From Rhizobiales bacterium Ga0077524 (GTDB taxonomy: Bacteria; Pseudomonadota; Alphaproteobacteria; Rhizobiales; Hyphomicrobiaceae), in assembly GCA_001464755.1 (NCBI GenBank), contig LNDR01000384.1, positions 1 to 33,872 on the forward strand: a stretch of 33,872 nucleotides of DNA, given 5' to 3'. Made by a program: the position numbers and the translations under genes. The notes under the pieces are model-generated. The model saw nothing but the letters and a program-made list of their open reading frames with translations. It had not been told where the DNA came from and ran no database searches. Numbering within the stretch: position 1 is the stretch's first letter; each line of letters starts with the position of its first letter. Of the stretch, positions 1 to 8,285 are shown one piece after another.

Positions 1-2
1 AC

Positions 3-278
3 GGCGGTAATGTCGACCTGCTCACGGATGGCGCCGTGGAGTTTCATCTGGCGCGAAAGGATGTCGATCTCGGCTTCCGGATGAAGCATGCGATCAATCC
101 GCTCGAGCGCGGTCACTTCTGCTTTCGGACGGATGACATCGAGGCGTTCAAGCGGCGCCTGAAGGAGAAGAATATCCCGTTCTCGGACTACGGCACCTGG
201 GCGATGGCTGGTTGGTACCAGATCTTCTTCCACGATCCGGACCGCAACATCATCGAGGTGCATCAGACCGGCAAGTGA
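3..278 (+). CDS. VOC (glyoxalase/bleomycin-resistance fold) protein, C-terminal part, cut by window edge
   Basis: The reading frame is open from the first bases of the window to a TGA at 276-278, so only the last ~91 residues are visible. The stretch contains the pattern of the second half of a VOC module: a His/Glu-rich strand near the start, an F-R-T-D-D-I-E-A-F helix start, a loop ending in F-F-H-D-P-D-R-N, and the terminal strand I-I-E-V-H-Q whose Glu is normally a metal ligand. VOC proteins are small metal-dependent lyases, isomerases, dioxygenases or resistance proteins. Substrate cannot be told from this fragment. A gene for an IclR regulator starts 37 bases downstream on the same strand, so the two may be co-transcribed. 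The true start lies outside the window. Confidence 0.8.
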   Translation, partial: GGNVDLLTDGAVEFHLARKDVDLGFRMKHAINPLERGHFCFRTDDIEAFKRRLKEKNIPFSDYGTWAMAGWYQIFFHDPDRNIIEVHQTGK

Positions 279-315
279 CGTACGAAAGAGGGGCGGTCGA
301 GCGGAGCCGCGCCAG

Positions 316-1152
316 ATGCAGCACGACCAACGAGCAAACGAGCGCATGAGCGGCGACGCAAAGACAGGTAAACGGACAGCGGAGGCCGAAGGGCCAGCTT
401 ATGCCGCGCCCGCGCTCGAAAAGGGGCTCGATGTATTGGAGTTGCTGTGCCTCTCGGAGGCCCCTCTTTCGCAGAAGGAGATCGCGCTCAAGCTGGGCCG
501 CACGATCAGCGAGCTGTACCGAATGATCGCCTGCCTCGTCGATCGAGGCTATCTCACCGTTGTCGACGACAGGTACGTTCTAACGCCTAAGTTGTTCGAG
601 TTGGCTCATCTCAATCCGCCAACCCATCGCCTCCTCACCGAGGCCATGCCAATTATGCAGCGGCTATCGGATGAACTCGATCAGTCCTGCCATCTGACCG
701 TCTACAATCAAGGCCGGCAGGTCGTCGTCGCCAAGGTCGATTCACCGAGCGGCATGGGGTTCAGCGTGCGCGTTGGCGCCGAGCTGGACGTGCTCGTGTC
801 CGCCTCTGGCCGGGTGCTGCTCGCGTTCCAGCCTCGCGAGATCAGATCGTTCCGGATCGAGGAATCAGTACGGCGACGCCCCAACCACGCCGATCCGCAG
901 ATCCTTGCCACCCTTGAAACAGTTCAAGCACGCGGCTTCGAGTCGAGCCCGAGTGTCCAGGTGCGTGGCCTCTATGCCGTCAGCTATCCGATCCTCGATA
1001 CGCAGGGCCGGGCGATCGCTGCACTGACGGTCCCCTACGCAGAGCGCATCGACCTCGTGCATCGCAAGCCCGTCACGACCGTCGAGGACATCCTCGGGAC
1101 CGCGGCTCGTAGCCTTACCGCGCGACTGGGCGGCGCCTCTCGCGCGCAATAG
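316..1152 (+). CDS. IclR-family transcriptional regulator
   Basis: A protein of 278 residues. An N-terminal winged helix-turn-helix (about residues 32-95) begins with the typical A-L-E-K-G-L-D-V-L-E-L-L and includes L-S-Q-K-E-I-A and a recognition helix with L-Y-R-M-I. It is followed by the IclR effector-binding domain (about 100-270) with V-D-S-P-S-G-M, a G-R-V-L-L-A-F helix and the late strand A-V-S-Y-P-I-L-D. IclR proteins usually repress or activate aromatic or organic-acid catabolic genes in response to a small ligand. ATG at 316 has GGAG 9 bases upstream; an internal ATG at 346 is a possible alternative and would remove a charged, non-conserved leader. The target is not evident: the nearest same-strand gene is the VOC protein just upstream. 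Confidence 0.9.
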   Translation: MQHDQRANERMSGDAKTGKRTAEAEGPAYAAPALEKGLDVLELLCLSEAPLSQKEIALKLGRTISELYRMIACLVDRGYLTVVDDRYVLTPKLFELAHLNPPTHRLLTEAMPIMQRLSDELDQSCHLTVYNQGRQVVVAKVDSPSGMGFSVRVGAELDVLVSASGRVLLAFQPREIRSFRIEESVRRRPNHADPQILATLETVQARGFESSPSVQVRGLYAVSYPILDTQGRAIAALTVPYAERIDLVHRKPVTTVEDILGTAARSLTARLGGASRAQ

Positions 1153-1518
1153 GTGACCAACCCCGGCTTTCGCACTTGAGCCGAGAGCGGACCACAATGG
1201 ACGGGTTTCGCGGCCGTATCATTCGTTCCTACTTGGCCAATGACGACGCCTTCGTCGATGGCTGTTGTCCGGGCGCTGCGGACCTGCATCGGGGGATGTT
1301 GCCAGCGGCTCTGCTCAAGCCGCCTGACGACCCCGACCAGCTCTATCGCCACAATGAGAGGCCGACCGGGCCGGGCCGCTCCGCGGGCGCATGTGGGTAC
1401 GATTTCATCCAGGCATGACGCGGGGCGCCGCCGGTGGTAGCTGTGCTGTGCTTCTCCTGTCGCGAGTGAGCGCCGCGAGGCGCGACCGCCGCGACCACCA
1501 GCCCGAGAGACGATCCGC
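1153..1518. other. Intergenic region upstream of pyrE, nothing recognised
   Basis: This 366-base stretch between the IclR gene and pyrE contains short open frames on both strands (for example 1176-1418 on +), but none has recognisable protein features or a convincing ribosome-binding site. I see no strong terminator hairpin, tRNA or clear promoter hexamers. It presumably holds the pyrE promoter and leader. Confidence 0.5.
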
Positions 1519-2088
1519 ATGACGACTCCCTTGCCCTCTGCCAGCCGCGAGCGGCTCATCGCCATCATCAAGGCGCGGTCGGTCGAGACCGGGCGCACGT
1601 TTACGCTGGCCTCGGGGCGGACGAGCGACTTTTACTGCAACCTGAAGCCGACCATGCTCGACCCCGAAGGTGCCTACCTTCTGGGTGCGCTGATCGTCGA
1701 GGCGCTGCGGACCGACAAGCCGGACCTCGTCGGCGGGCTCGAACTCGGCGCGGTGCCGTTGGCTACCTCGGCTGCGGCCGTCGGTCATGCCATGGGGGTG
1801 CCCTTACAGGCGTTCGTGGTGCGCAAGCAGACCAAGGAGCACGGCACCAAGAGCCTCGTCGAAGGCTTGATGCGCGGTGACAGCCTGAAGGGGAAGCGCG
1901 TCGTCATTCTGGAGGACGTGACCACAACCGGCGGCTCGTCGATGAAGGCCATCGAAGCCGTGCGCGGCGAAGGGGCCCAGGTGATCAAGGTGCTGACCAT
2001 GGTCGATCGCCAGGAGGGCGCCGCGGAGGCCTTCGCCAAGGCCGGCATTCCATTCGCCGCGCTCGTCACCGCGACCGAGCTGCGCTGA
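1519..2088 (+). CDS. pyrE: Orotate phosphoribosyltransferase
   Basis: A protein of 189 residues that transfers the phosphoribosyl group of PRPP to orotate, giving OMP in de novo pyrimidine synthesis (cytosolic dimer). The diagnostic PRPP-binding loop [13 protein letters not shown] is at about residues 118-130. The flexible catalytic loop with [10 protein letters not shown] is at 101-110, and F-x-L-A-S-G-R-x-S-D-F-Y lies near the N-terminus, as in other PyrE proteins. Length is slightly short of the usual 190-230. ATG at 1519 is the only start compatible with the conserved N-terminal helix; the preceding ribosome-binding site is weak (GAGAG). A gene of unknown function starts 4 bases after the stop, indicating an operon. 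Confidence 0.95.
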   Translation: MTTPLPSASRERLIAIIKARSVETGRTFTLASGRTSDFYCNLKPTMLDPEGAYLLGALIVEALRTDKPDLVGGLELGAVPLATSAAAVGHAMGVPLQAFVVRKQTKEHGTKSLVEGLMRGDSLKGKRVVILEDVTTTGGSSMKAIEAVRGEGAQVIKVLTMVDRQEGAAEAFAKAGIPFAALVTATELR

Positions 2089-2092
2089 GGCG

Positions 2093-3166
2093 ATGCCCCC
2101 CGCCACAACCACAACAACAGCCGGCGCCTCGGCTCCCATGCAGGCCGCCGCCCGGCTCTATCACGCCTACTTCACCGGGCTGATGCTGACACTCGTCTCG
2201 CGCCGCTCGGGCGCTGACGCGGCCGAATGGATTTTCCGAGTCTTTCGACACCAGCACCACGAGAAGTTCCTGTCGAGCTTCGAGAAGCTGGGCCTGAAGG
2301 GCATGCCGGATGCGGTGGCGTGCGCGGCCTATCACTACCTCTCGAACAGCGTCGGCGGCGTGCGTGTCGAATTCATGCGCGAAAGCGATAAGAAGGCCTG
2401 GGTGCATTTCGTGCCACCCCGCTGGATCTACCCAGGGGCCGCCATCTGCGGCATCCCGAGCGAGGTGTCGCGGGCATTCCTGCGCGGCTGGTATGCGCAG
2501 AACGGCGTCAGTCTGGGCAATCCGCGTCTCGGCTTCGTGTGCACGGCGCAGACCACCGATGGTCAGCACGGCCTCGCGGGTTACTTCTGGGAGCGCGACC
2601 ACGACATCGCCCCCGAGGAGCGGTTGATCTTCCGCCCCGGCGAGATGGCACCGCCCTTCGATCCCGCCGCCGCGCCAAGGCTGCCGGCTGCCGATTGGCC
2701 GCCCGAGCGCCTCGCCAAGGCCGAGCGCAACTACTGCATGGAGTACGTCCGCTCCGGCTTGCCGCGCCTCGTCGAGCAACTCGGCCCAGCGGAGGCGGCC
2801 CACATTGGGCGGGTGACAGGCCGGCTCGTCGGCGCCCAGCTCTATCAGGATACAGCGACGGCGCTCGGCGTTATCGGCGACAGCCCCGATGCGTTCGCGG
2901 ACCTGATGGTCGGGCTCGCCGAAGGCGAAGGCGACACCGCCGACTGCTATGCGTCGGGAAGCGCAGCACTCGTGCGACGGACATCCTGGCGACTTATGCG
3001 CGGGCTGCCACCCCAGTCGCCGGCCGTGTTCGAGGCCTGGAATGGGCTTCTGGAGGGTCTGCTCTCGGTGCACAACCGATTCCTCGTGCTGGAAACGGTG
3101 GAGCGCCTCGACCTCGGCGATCCGTCGTTCACTTGGCGGATCAGGCGCGCTCCGGTCAGGGCTTGA
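2093..3166 (+). CDS. Conserved protein of unknown function coupled to pyrE
   Basis: A protein of 357 residues starting 4 bases after the pyrE stop, so it is very likely translated from the same mRNA. I do not recognise a named domain. It is soluble: no signal peptide and no membrane helix is visible. Notable features are a His-rich helix F-R-H-Q-H-H-E-K-F (about residues 49-57), a Trp/Arg/Tyr-rich stretch including P-R-W-I-Y-P-G, a G-N-P-R-L-G-F-V-C-T segment, and an internal Pro/Ala linker at about 190-200 separating two halves. The segment R-A-F-L-R-G-W-Y and the overall composition suggest an alpha/beta enzyme-like or ligand-binding protein, but no catalytic motif can be assigned. It ends 13 bases before the end of the convergent DMT transporter gene. 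Confidence 0.75.
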   Translation: MPPATTTTTAGASAPMQAAARLYHAYFTGLMLTLVSRRSGADAAEWIFRVFRHQHHEKFLSSFEKLGLKGMPDAVACAAYHYLSNSVGGVRVEFMRESDKKAWVHFVPPRWIYPGAAICGIPSEVSRAFLRGWYAQNGVSLGNPRLGFVCTAQTTDGQHGLAGYFWERDHDIAPEERLIFRPGEMAPPFDPAAAPRLPAADWPPERLAKAERNYCMEYVRSGLPRLVEQLGPAEAAHIGRVTGRLVGAQLYQDTATALGVIGDSPDAFADLMVGLAEGEGDTADCYASGSAALVRRTSWRLMRGLPPQSPAVFEAWNGLLEGLLSVHNRFLVLETVERLDLGDPSFTWRIRRAPVRA

Positions 3167-3179
3167 GCGCGAAGAACCG

Positions 3180-4136
3180 TCAGTCCCGGTGCCTCTGTCC
3201 CGATCGGGTCCCGTGCAGGAGGACGCGCTCCCGGTGGAAGGCGTAGAGGCCGGCGAGGACGAGGATCGCCATGCCGACCAGTGACCACCCGTCCGGCACC
3301 TCGCGGAACAGCATGAGGCCAATCAGGATCGCCCAGACCACGCTGGCGTAGCGGAACGGTGCAACCGCCGCGACGTCTCCGATCCGGAGTGCGATGATCA
3401 TCCAGAGGTGGCCGAGCGCCGTCATCGCGCCAGCAAAAACGACGAGCATCATCCCGTTCGGCGAGGGCCAGACCCAACCCTGGAACATGGCCAGTGCAAA
3501 GCCGGCAACCGCCACGGCCGCCTGCGAGACCAGGAGGATCATCAGCGTGGGTATCGCGCTGTCGAGGCGCCGGGTCGCCACGTCGCGCAAGGTTCCGCAA
3601 AGCACCGAGCCCACGGCCAGGATCGCGAAGACATTAAAAGCCGTGGTGCCCGGCTTGATCACCAGCAGCGTCCCGACGAGCCCCGCCGCAACCGCCGCCC
3701 ACCGCCGCCAGCCGACGGTGGCCCCGAGAAACAACGCCGACGCGGCGGTCAGTGAGAGCGGCGTCAGCTGGAGTACCGCCATGATGTCGGCGAACGGCAT
3801 GCGCGCGAGAGCCGCCTGGAACAACAGCGAGTTGCCGGCGTCGCCGAGGCACCGCCAACCCATCCAGGGAACCAGGGCACGACGGAGCGAGGACAGCACA
3901 CCGGTCCAGTGGGCCGCGATCGCGACCAGCAGCACGGAGGTCAGGCTGCGCAGAAAAACCGATTGCCCGGTGGGAATGGCTCCGGATGCCAACCGCATGG
4001 CGGCGTCGCCGATGGTGAAGGCCACGGTGGATAACACCATGGCCCCGATGGCGGCGAGATTGCGCGGCGCATCAACCGAGGGGCGATCGACAGCCGGCGC
4101 TGCCCCACGGTCGTGTTCGGCCACCTTTTCCCCCAC
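3180..4136 (-). CDS. DMT-superfamily (EamA) inner-membrane transporter
   Basis: A protein of 318 residues with about ten hydrophobic segments arranged as two five-helix EamA repeats, the drug/metabolite transporter layout. The first repeat starts with A-I-G-A-M-V-L-S-T-V-A-F and the second with F-A-I-L-A-V-G-S-V-L-C-G. The conserved end of repeat 2, V-A-P-F-R-Y-A-S-V-V-W-A, is present. Such proteins export or import small metabolites; substrate is unknown. The frame begins with GTG at 4136; another GTG at 4124, preceded by a purine-rich GGGGGA, is an equally possible start. It is the last gene of a same-strand series (CBS-BON, ThDP enzyme, 2TM protein, DMT), though gaps of about 100 bases make a single operon uncertain. 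Confidence 0.88.
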   Translation of the reverse strand: MGEKVAEHDRGAAPAVDRPSVDAPRNLAAIGAMVLSTVAFTIGDAAMRLASGAIPTGQSVFLRSLTSVLLVAIAAHWTGVLSSLRRALVPWMGWRCLGDAGNSLLFQAALARMPFADIMAVLQLTPLSLTAASALFLGATVGWRRWAAVAAGLVGTLLVIKPGTTAFNVFAILAVGSVLCGTLRDVATRRLDSAIPTLMILLVSQAAVAVAGFALAMFQGWVWPSPNGMMLVVFAGAMTALGHLWMIIALRIGDVAAVAPFRYASVVWAILIGLMLFREVPDGWSLVGMAILVLAGLYAFHRERVLLHGTRSGQRHRD

Positions 4137-4237
4137 CGAGCAAGCTCAACTCGAGGCCAGCCAACCCTTAGCCGACCTCAACCCTGCGGCTCGCTGCCGA
4201 TGGACGAGCGCATGATGATCGTCCAACCTCGGACGGC

Positions 4238-4501
4238 CTACATGTGACTCTTGAGCTCATAGATTTTCTTGAGCTGCCAGCGCTGTAGCATCTCGGCTCC
4301 GCGGCCGAAGACAGCATACCAGTGCGCCGCGACGCCGATACCCCAGCCGGCGAACGGCCACTGCACCCACCAGTGCGGATCGGTGAAGTTCAGCCCGACC
4401 AGCAACAGCATCACCGCGCCGAACGTGGCGAGATGGATGTAGAACCCGGTCATCGCTTGAACCTTGCGCTCGGCGCGGGCGATCTTCTGCGTTTCCGTCA
4501 T
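4238..4501 (-). CDS. Small 2TM-domain membrane protein
   Basis: A protein of 87 residues when started at ATG 4501, which has GGAG six bases upstream; the ATG at 4513 lacks such a site and would add only four residues. After a basic helix (K-I-A-R-A-E-R-K-V) comes the hallmark of the 2TM domain: G-F-Y-I-H-L-A-T-F, a first membrane helix, a short loop ending in P-H-W-W-V-Q-W-P, a second helix G-W-G-I-G-V-A-A-H-W-Y, and a cytoplasmic basic tail. In other bacteria this domain occurs alone or fused to histidine kinases; its role is unknown. Confidence 0.8.
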   Translation of the reverse strand: MTETQKIARAERKVQAMTGFYIHLATFGAVMLLLVGLNFTDPHWWVQWPFAGWGIGVAAHWYAVFGRGAEMLQRWQLKKIYELKSHM

Positions 4502-4611
4502 TGCCAACTCCATCGACTATGAACTGCCCCGAGCCTTATCGCACTTCGCGACAACAGCGTGGCGAAACTCGGGATGCACGAGCAACACTCTAATTCCTTC
4601 TGCGCCGGATG

Positions 4612-6261
4612 TCAGGAGGCTTTGCGAATGATCGGCGCGGCGATGCTCTCGATCTGCACGTTGACGCAGGCGGGCTTGCCCGAGGCCAGCGCCCGCTCGA
4701 CCGCGGGCACCAGATCCTCGATGCGCTCGACCAGCTCTCCGTGCCCACCGAGCGCTGCGACGACCTGGTCGTAGCGCGCCGGGAGCAGCTCGCAGCCGTG
4801 CATCCGGTCGGCGCCGTAGTCGCGCTTCTGGATCTGGCTCTCCGCGTTCCAGCAGGCATCGTTGCCGACAATCGCAACGAACGGCGTGCGATGGCGCACG
4901 GCGCTCTCGAACTCCGACATGTGAAAGCCGAACGTGCCGTCGCCGAGCACCGCGATGACCGGCGCCTTCTTGTCCAGCACCCGCCCTGCGATGGCGAACG
5001 GCAGCGACGCACCGATCGAGCCGGCCACCGAGTTGATCAGGCGCTTGTTGACGGGAAGAAGGCTCTGGCCCCACTGGGCGAACTCGCCGCCGTCGCAGAT
5101 CAGCAGCGTCTCGGGATCGCGCTCGACGATCGGCCTGAGCGCGCGGAACACTTCGGCGGCGTGCAGCCGGCCCGCCGTCTTGCCCTTGAGCTGCGCCCAA
5201 GCCTCCGGGCGGCCGTCCATCATGGTTCGGGCCTCGCGCAGCCAAGCAAGATCGATCCTGCGGCTGGACGCTGCGGCCCGCGCCAGAAGCGCCTCGCCCG
5301 CCGGGATTGTGTCGGCGACGCAGCCGAATGCGAGGTTGGCGCCCTTCTCGCGGGCGGCGCGAGCGACGAGTTCGGCGTCCGGGTCGATCGAGATCACCTT
5401 CACGTCATCTGCGAAAGCTGGCCCGGTCGCCCACTTGATCGTGAAGTCCAGTGCCTTGCCGAGCAGAACGATCAGGTCGGACGCCTTGACCACATCGCTG
5501 AACGCGCCGAGCGTCGCATCGTTGGCGCCGCGCGGGCTCTCGATGACCGCGGCCGGAGCGCCGGTCGCCTGCTCGAGACGCTTGAGCAGATCGCGGCCTT
5601 TGCGCGAGGAAAGATGCGGGCCAGCCAGGATCACGGGGCGCTTGGCCCCTGCCATCGCCGCGAGCACCGCGTCCGCGGCGCCGTCGGTCAGCGCGATCTG
5701 CTGGGGTTTCGCCACCTTGCCGGCATCGGGCCAGCGAATGGCATTGGCCTCGACCGTCTCGTCGAGGAGATCGGACGGCAACGACAGATGCACCGGGCCT
5801 GGCCGGCCGGATTTTGCGATCCGCAACGCCTCACCCAGCTCCTCGCCGAGCGTCGCGGCCGACTTGGCCGTCCATGATGCCTTGGCGACGGGCGCCGCCA
5901 TCTCGGCCTGCCGGATCTCCTGGAAACCGCCGCGTCCGAGTTCCCACGTCGCTGCATGCCCGGACAACAGGACCATCGGGCTTTCGGCAGCCAAAGCCGT
6001 GAAGAGCGCGCCAACGGCATTGGCGTGCCCCGGTCCGCCCGTGACCATCGCGATGCCCGGCTCGCCGGTCAGGCGGCCGTAGGCATCCGCCATATGGACG
6101 GCCGCCGCCTCGTGGCGCGTGTGGATCAGCTCGAGCTTGGCCTCGATCGCCGCGTCGAAGATCGACATGATGTGGTTGCCGGAGAGCGTGAAGACCGTCC
6201 GGTGTCCGAGCCGCTCCAGGCTCCGCGCGACAATGTCCGCCCCTCTCAACGCGCTGCTCAT
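4612..6261 (-). CDS. Thiamine-diphosphate-dependent enzyme, acetolactate-synthase-like
   Basis: A protein of 549 residues from ATG 6261 (AAGG six bases upstream); an ATG at 6279 would add six mostly Arg residues and overlaps the ribosome-binding purines, so it is less likely. The three-domain layout of the pyruvate oxidase/acetolactate synthase superfamily is visible. The Pyr domain has the activating Glu in T-R-H-E-A-A-A-V-H-M-A-D-A-Y-G-R and G-G-P-G-H-A-N-A. A central Rossmann-like domain contains V-I-L-A-G-P. The PP domain has the ThDP/Mg motif G-D-G-T-F-G-F near residue 440, closed by V-G-N-D. The family includes acetolactate synthases, oxalyl-CoA decarboxylase, 2-hydroxyacyl-CoA lyase and benzoylformate decarboxylase. 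No regulatory small subunit (ilvH) is nearby, so a catabolic lyase/decarboxylase is more likely than branched-chain amino-acid synthesis. Exact substrate is not predictable. Confidence 0.88.
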   Translation of the reverse strand: MSSALRGADIVARSLERLGHRTVFTLSGNHIMSIFDAAIEAKLELIHTRHEAAAVHMADAYGRLTGEPGIAMVTGGPGHANAVGALFTALAAESPMVLLSGHAATWELGRGGFQEIRQAEMAAPVAKASWTAKSAATLGEELGEALRIAKSGRPGPVHLSLPSDLLDETVEANAIRWPDAGKVAKPQQIALTDGAADAVLAAMAGAKRPVILAGPHLSSRKGRDLLKRLEQATGAPAAVIESPRGANDATLGAFSDVVKASDLIVLLGKALDFTIKWATGPAFADDVKVISIDPDAELVARAAREKGANLAFGCVADTIPAGEALLARAAASSRRIDLAWLREARTMMDGRPEAWAQLKGKTAGRLHAAEVFRALRPIVERDPETLLICDGGEFAQWGQSLLPVNKRLINSVAGSIGASLPFAIAGRVLDKKAPVIAVLGDGTFGFHMSEFESAVRHRTPFVAIVGNDACWNAESQIQKRDYGADRMHGCELLPARYDQVVAALGGHGELVERIEDLVPAVERALASGKPACVNVQIESIAAPIIRKAS

Positions 6262-6348
6262 GACCCGCCTTCTCCTCATTCGGCCGAACGACTGCTTTCG
6301 GCCGGCGAGAATGGAGAGGAAGCCGGGCCCGGTCCAGCGGCTTTTGTG

Positions 6349-6384
6349 GCCCGGTGCTGGAGCCCCGTTGCTAGAGCACCGGGC
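6349..6384. repeat. Perfect 10-bp inverted repeat downstream of the CBS-BON gene
   Basis: GCCCGGTGCT at 6349-6358 is matched by its exact complement at 6375-6384, with a 16-base spacer. It lies 11 bases beyond the stop of the CBS-BON gene on the - strand, where a terminator would be expected. No U-run follows on either strand, so it may be an RNA hairpin or a Rho-assisted end rather than a classical intrinsic terminator. Confidence 0.5.
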
Positions 6385-6395
6385 AAGCTCGTCGC

Positions 6396-7088
6396 CTAGA
6401 CCATCGCGCCGCCGATCGGCCTGAGGCCCAGCTTGTCGTCCACCCGCTTGACGCCAGGGGTATCCTCAACCAGGAGGCGCAGCGCGCGCCGCTGATCGGA
6501 CGAGGCCGCCAAGCCACTGAGCTCCGCCACTCCATTCGTGAGGTTGATCGTCACCAGCGAGCTGTCCAGCCACGACTCACGTTGCATCCGCTCCCGGACG
6601 GCACGCGAGACGCTGGCATCGTCGCCGGCATCCACGGGCGCCTGGCCTTGTCGCGCGACAAGCGCCCTGACGAGATCACCACGCGTGATGATACCGACGA
6701 GACGGCCGTCGTCGACCACGGGGACACGCTTCAGCTTGCGCCGGTCGAGGAGGTCTGCCACATCGCCGAGATCCATGCCGGCCTCGACCGTGACCACCTT
6801 GGTCGACATGATGTCGGAAGCCTTGCGGGCATGAGAGGCGGCATACTCCCGGGCAAGCTGGTCGGAATCGACGAACGCCCCGAGCCACCATTTGCGGCGG
6901 CGCTCCGTGCCCGTCTCCGCCCGATGCAGCAAGTCGCTTTCGCTGACGATGCCGACGAGCTTGCCGCTCGCATCGACGACCGGCAGGCCGCTGATGCGAC
7001 GCTGCGACATCAACTCGGCGATTTCTTTTACCGTCGTCTGCGGATTGACCGTAACGACATCCCGCGCCATCACTTCTGAGGCCTTCAT
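6396..7088 (-). CDS. CBS-CBS-BON domain protein
   Basis: A protein of 230 residues. The first CBS motif (about 7-60) contains the typical V-M-A-R-D-V-V-T-V and G-L-P-V-V-D followed by L-V-G-I-V-S-E-S-D-L-L. The second CBS motif (about 93-150) has I-M-S-T-K-V-V-T-V, R-V-P-V-V-D-D and L-V-G-I-I-T-R-G-D-L-V. A C-terminal BON domain (about 163-228) has V-x-L-x-G-L-A and V-x-R-V-D-D-K-L. Paired CBS domains bind adenine nucleotides and sense energy state; BON is thought to bind phospholipid or polysaccharide. ATG 7088 has a good GGAGAG eight bases upstream; a longer frame to 7160 starts inside the putative operator and is rejected. An FNR/FixK-like palindrome lies about 65 bases upstream of the start, fitting a low-oxygen or stress role. 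Confidence 0.9.
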   Translation of the reverse strand: MKASEVMARDVVTVNPQTTVKEIAELMSQRRISGLPVVDASGKLVGIVSESDLLHRAETGTERRRKWWLGAFVDSDQLAREYAASHARKASDIMSTKVVTVEAGMDLGDVADLLDRRKLKRVPVVDDGRLVGIITRGDLVRALVARQGQAPVDAGDDASVSRAVRERMQRESWLDSSLVTINLTNGVAELSGLAASSDQRRALRLLVEDTPGVKRVDDKLGLRPIGGAMV

Positions 7089-7146
7089 GACGTTTCTCTC
7101 CAGAGCGACTGTCGCCCCAGCAGAGCCGTTTCCCGGCCAGTCAGCC

Positions 7147-7160
7147 TTGACCCCGGTCAA
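7147..7160. promoter_or_regulatory. TTGA-N6-TCAA palindrome, candidate FNR/FixK-type operator
   Basis: TTGACCCCGGTCAA has perfect six-base arms around a central CC. It matches the TTGA-N6-TCAA core recognised by CRP/FNR-family regulators (FNR, FixK, Anr; consensus TTGAT-N4-ATCAA), with C/G at the fifth arm base instead of T/A. It lies in the divergent region between the CBS-BON gene (start 7088) and the flavin monooxygenase (start 7265). I infer control of the CBS-BON gene because such proteins often belong to low-oxygen regulons. The -10 hexamer was not clearly identified. Confidence 0.45.
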
Positions 7161-7264
7161 GCGCTACCCATTGCCGCCCCGGCGAGGCGCCGAGGCCGGA
7201 AGGTGGAGATGGCCGCCCGGGCATGCCATGGTGTCGCCAGCATGCCGGAAAGGTTTTACCCCTG

Positions 7265-8278
7265 ATGACGCTTCCCCTCTCGATCCTCGACCAATCGCCC
7301 ATCATCGGCAGCACCACGCCGGCCAAGGCCATCCAACACACCATCGAGCTGGCCAGGCTTGCCGATCGTCTCGGCTACACCCGCTATTGGTGCGCCGAGC
7401 ACCACGCCTTGAACGGTTTGGCTGACGCGTCGCCGGAGATCCTGCTCGCGCGGCTCGGTGCCGAGACGAAGCACATTCGGCTGGGGACGGGTGGCATCAT
7501 GCTGCCCTACTACGCGCCCTTCAAAATCGCCGAGCAGTTCAAGATGCTCGAGGCCATGTATCCGGGCCGCATCGACTTAGGGATGGGCCGCGCTCCCGGG
7601 GGGCATCCGCGCACCGCGCGCGTGTTGTTCGACGGGCGCCCGATCGACACGGAGGAGGGCTTCGCCAACCAGCTCGCCGAGATCTCGGCCCTGTTCCGCG
7701 ATGTCGTGCCGGACGGGCACCCGCTGCACGGGCAGTTGGTGAGCCCGAACGTGCCGACGTCGCCGGAGATGTGGGTGCTGGGATCATCCACGGGAGGCGC
7801 GTCGTTCGCGGCAAGCCTCGGCATGCGGTTCGCGTTCGCGCACTTCATCAACGCCTATTCGGGGTCCGAGGTCGCCAAGGCCTATCGCGCCCACTTCAAG
7901 CCGTGGCACGAGGCGACGCCGCGCGTGGCGTTGGCCATGCTCGCCATCGTCGCCGACGACGAGGCCGAGGCGAAAGCCATCGAGAAGGCCGTATTGATGC
8001 GGTGGGCTTTGACGGCCATGGGCGCCAATCGCACCGTGCCGACCATCGAGGAGGCGGCGGCCTACGAGTTCTCACCCAGAGAGCAGCAGATCGCCGCCAA
8101 CGACCGCCCGCGCCTGACGCTCGGGACAGCGAAGACGGTCGCCGCCCAGATCCGCGAAAAGGCCGAGCAGTTCGGCGCCGACGAGGTGGTGCTGGTGGCC
8201 GTGGCGCCAAGCTACGAGATCCGCGTGAGGACCTACGAGAGGTTGGCGGGGGAGTTTGGGTTGGAGGCGAGGGGGTAA
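7265..8278 (+). CDS. LLM-class (bacterial luciferase-like) flavin-dependent monooxygenase
   Basis: A protein of 337 residues from ATG 7265, where the family sequence L-S-I-L-D-Q-S-P-I begins; a longer frame from 7223 lacks conservation. Features of the single-component luciferase-like group are clear: the N-terminal strand L-D-Q-S-P, R-Y-W-C-A-E-H-H-A-L near residue 45, G-T-G-G-I-M-L-P-Y-Y-A-P-F-K-I-A-E-Q-F, and R-I-D-L-G-M-G-R-A-P-G-G at about 105-116. These TIM-barrel enzymes use reduced FMN and oxygen to hydroxylate or oxidise organic substrates; the substrate is unknown. The gene stops 7 bases from the end of the convergent reverse transcriptase gene, leaving no room for a dedicated terminator between them. 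Confidence 0.9.
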   Translation: MTLPLSILDQSPIIGSTTPAKAIQHTIELARLADRLGYTRYWCAEHHALNGLADASPEILLARLGAETKHIRLGTGGIMLPYYAPFKIAEQFKMLEAMYPGRIDLGMGRAPGGHPRTARVLFDGRPIDTEEGFANQLAEISALFRDVVPDGHPLHGQLVSPNVPTSPEMWVLGSSTGGASFAASLGMRFAFAHFINAYSGSEVAKAYRAHFKPWHEATPRVALAMLAIVADDEAEAKAIEKAVLMRWALTAMGANRTVPTIEEAAAYEFSPREQQIAANDRPRLTLGTAKTVAAQIREKAEQFGADEVVLVAVAPSYEIRVRTYERLAGEFGLEARG

Positions 8279-8285
8279 GGGGGGC

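Noticed and set aside
1176-1418. 80-codon open frame upstream of pyrE
   Set aside because: No recognisable domain, no good ribosome-binding site and composition like GC-rich noncoding sequence; overlapping frames exist on the other strand.
2066-3322. 418-codon frame on the - strand opposite the unknown protein
   Set aside because: Shadow frame: Arg/His/Gly-rich, no domain, fully antisense to a better-supported gene.
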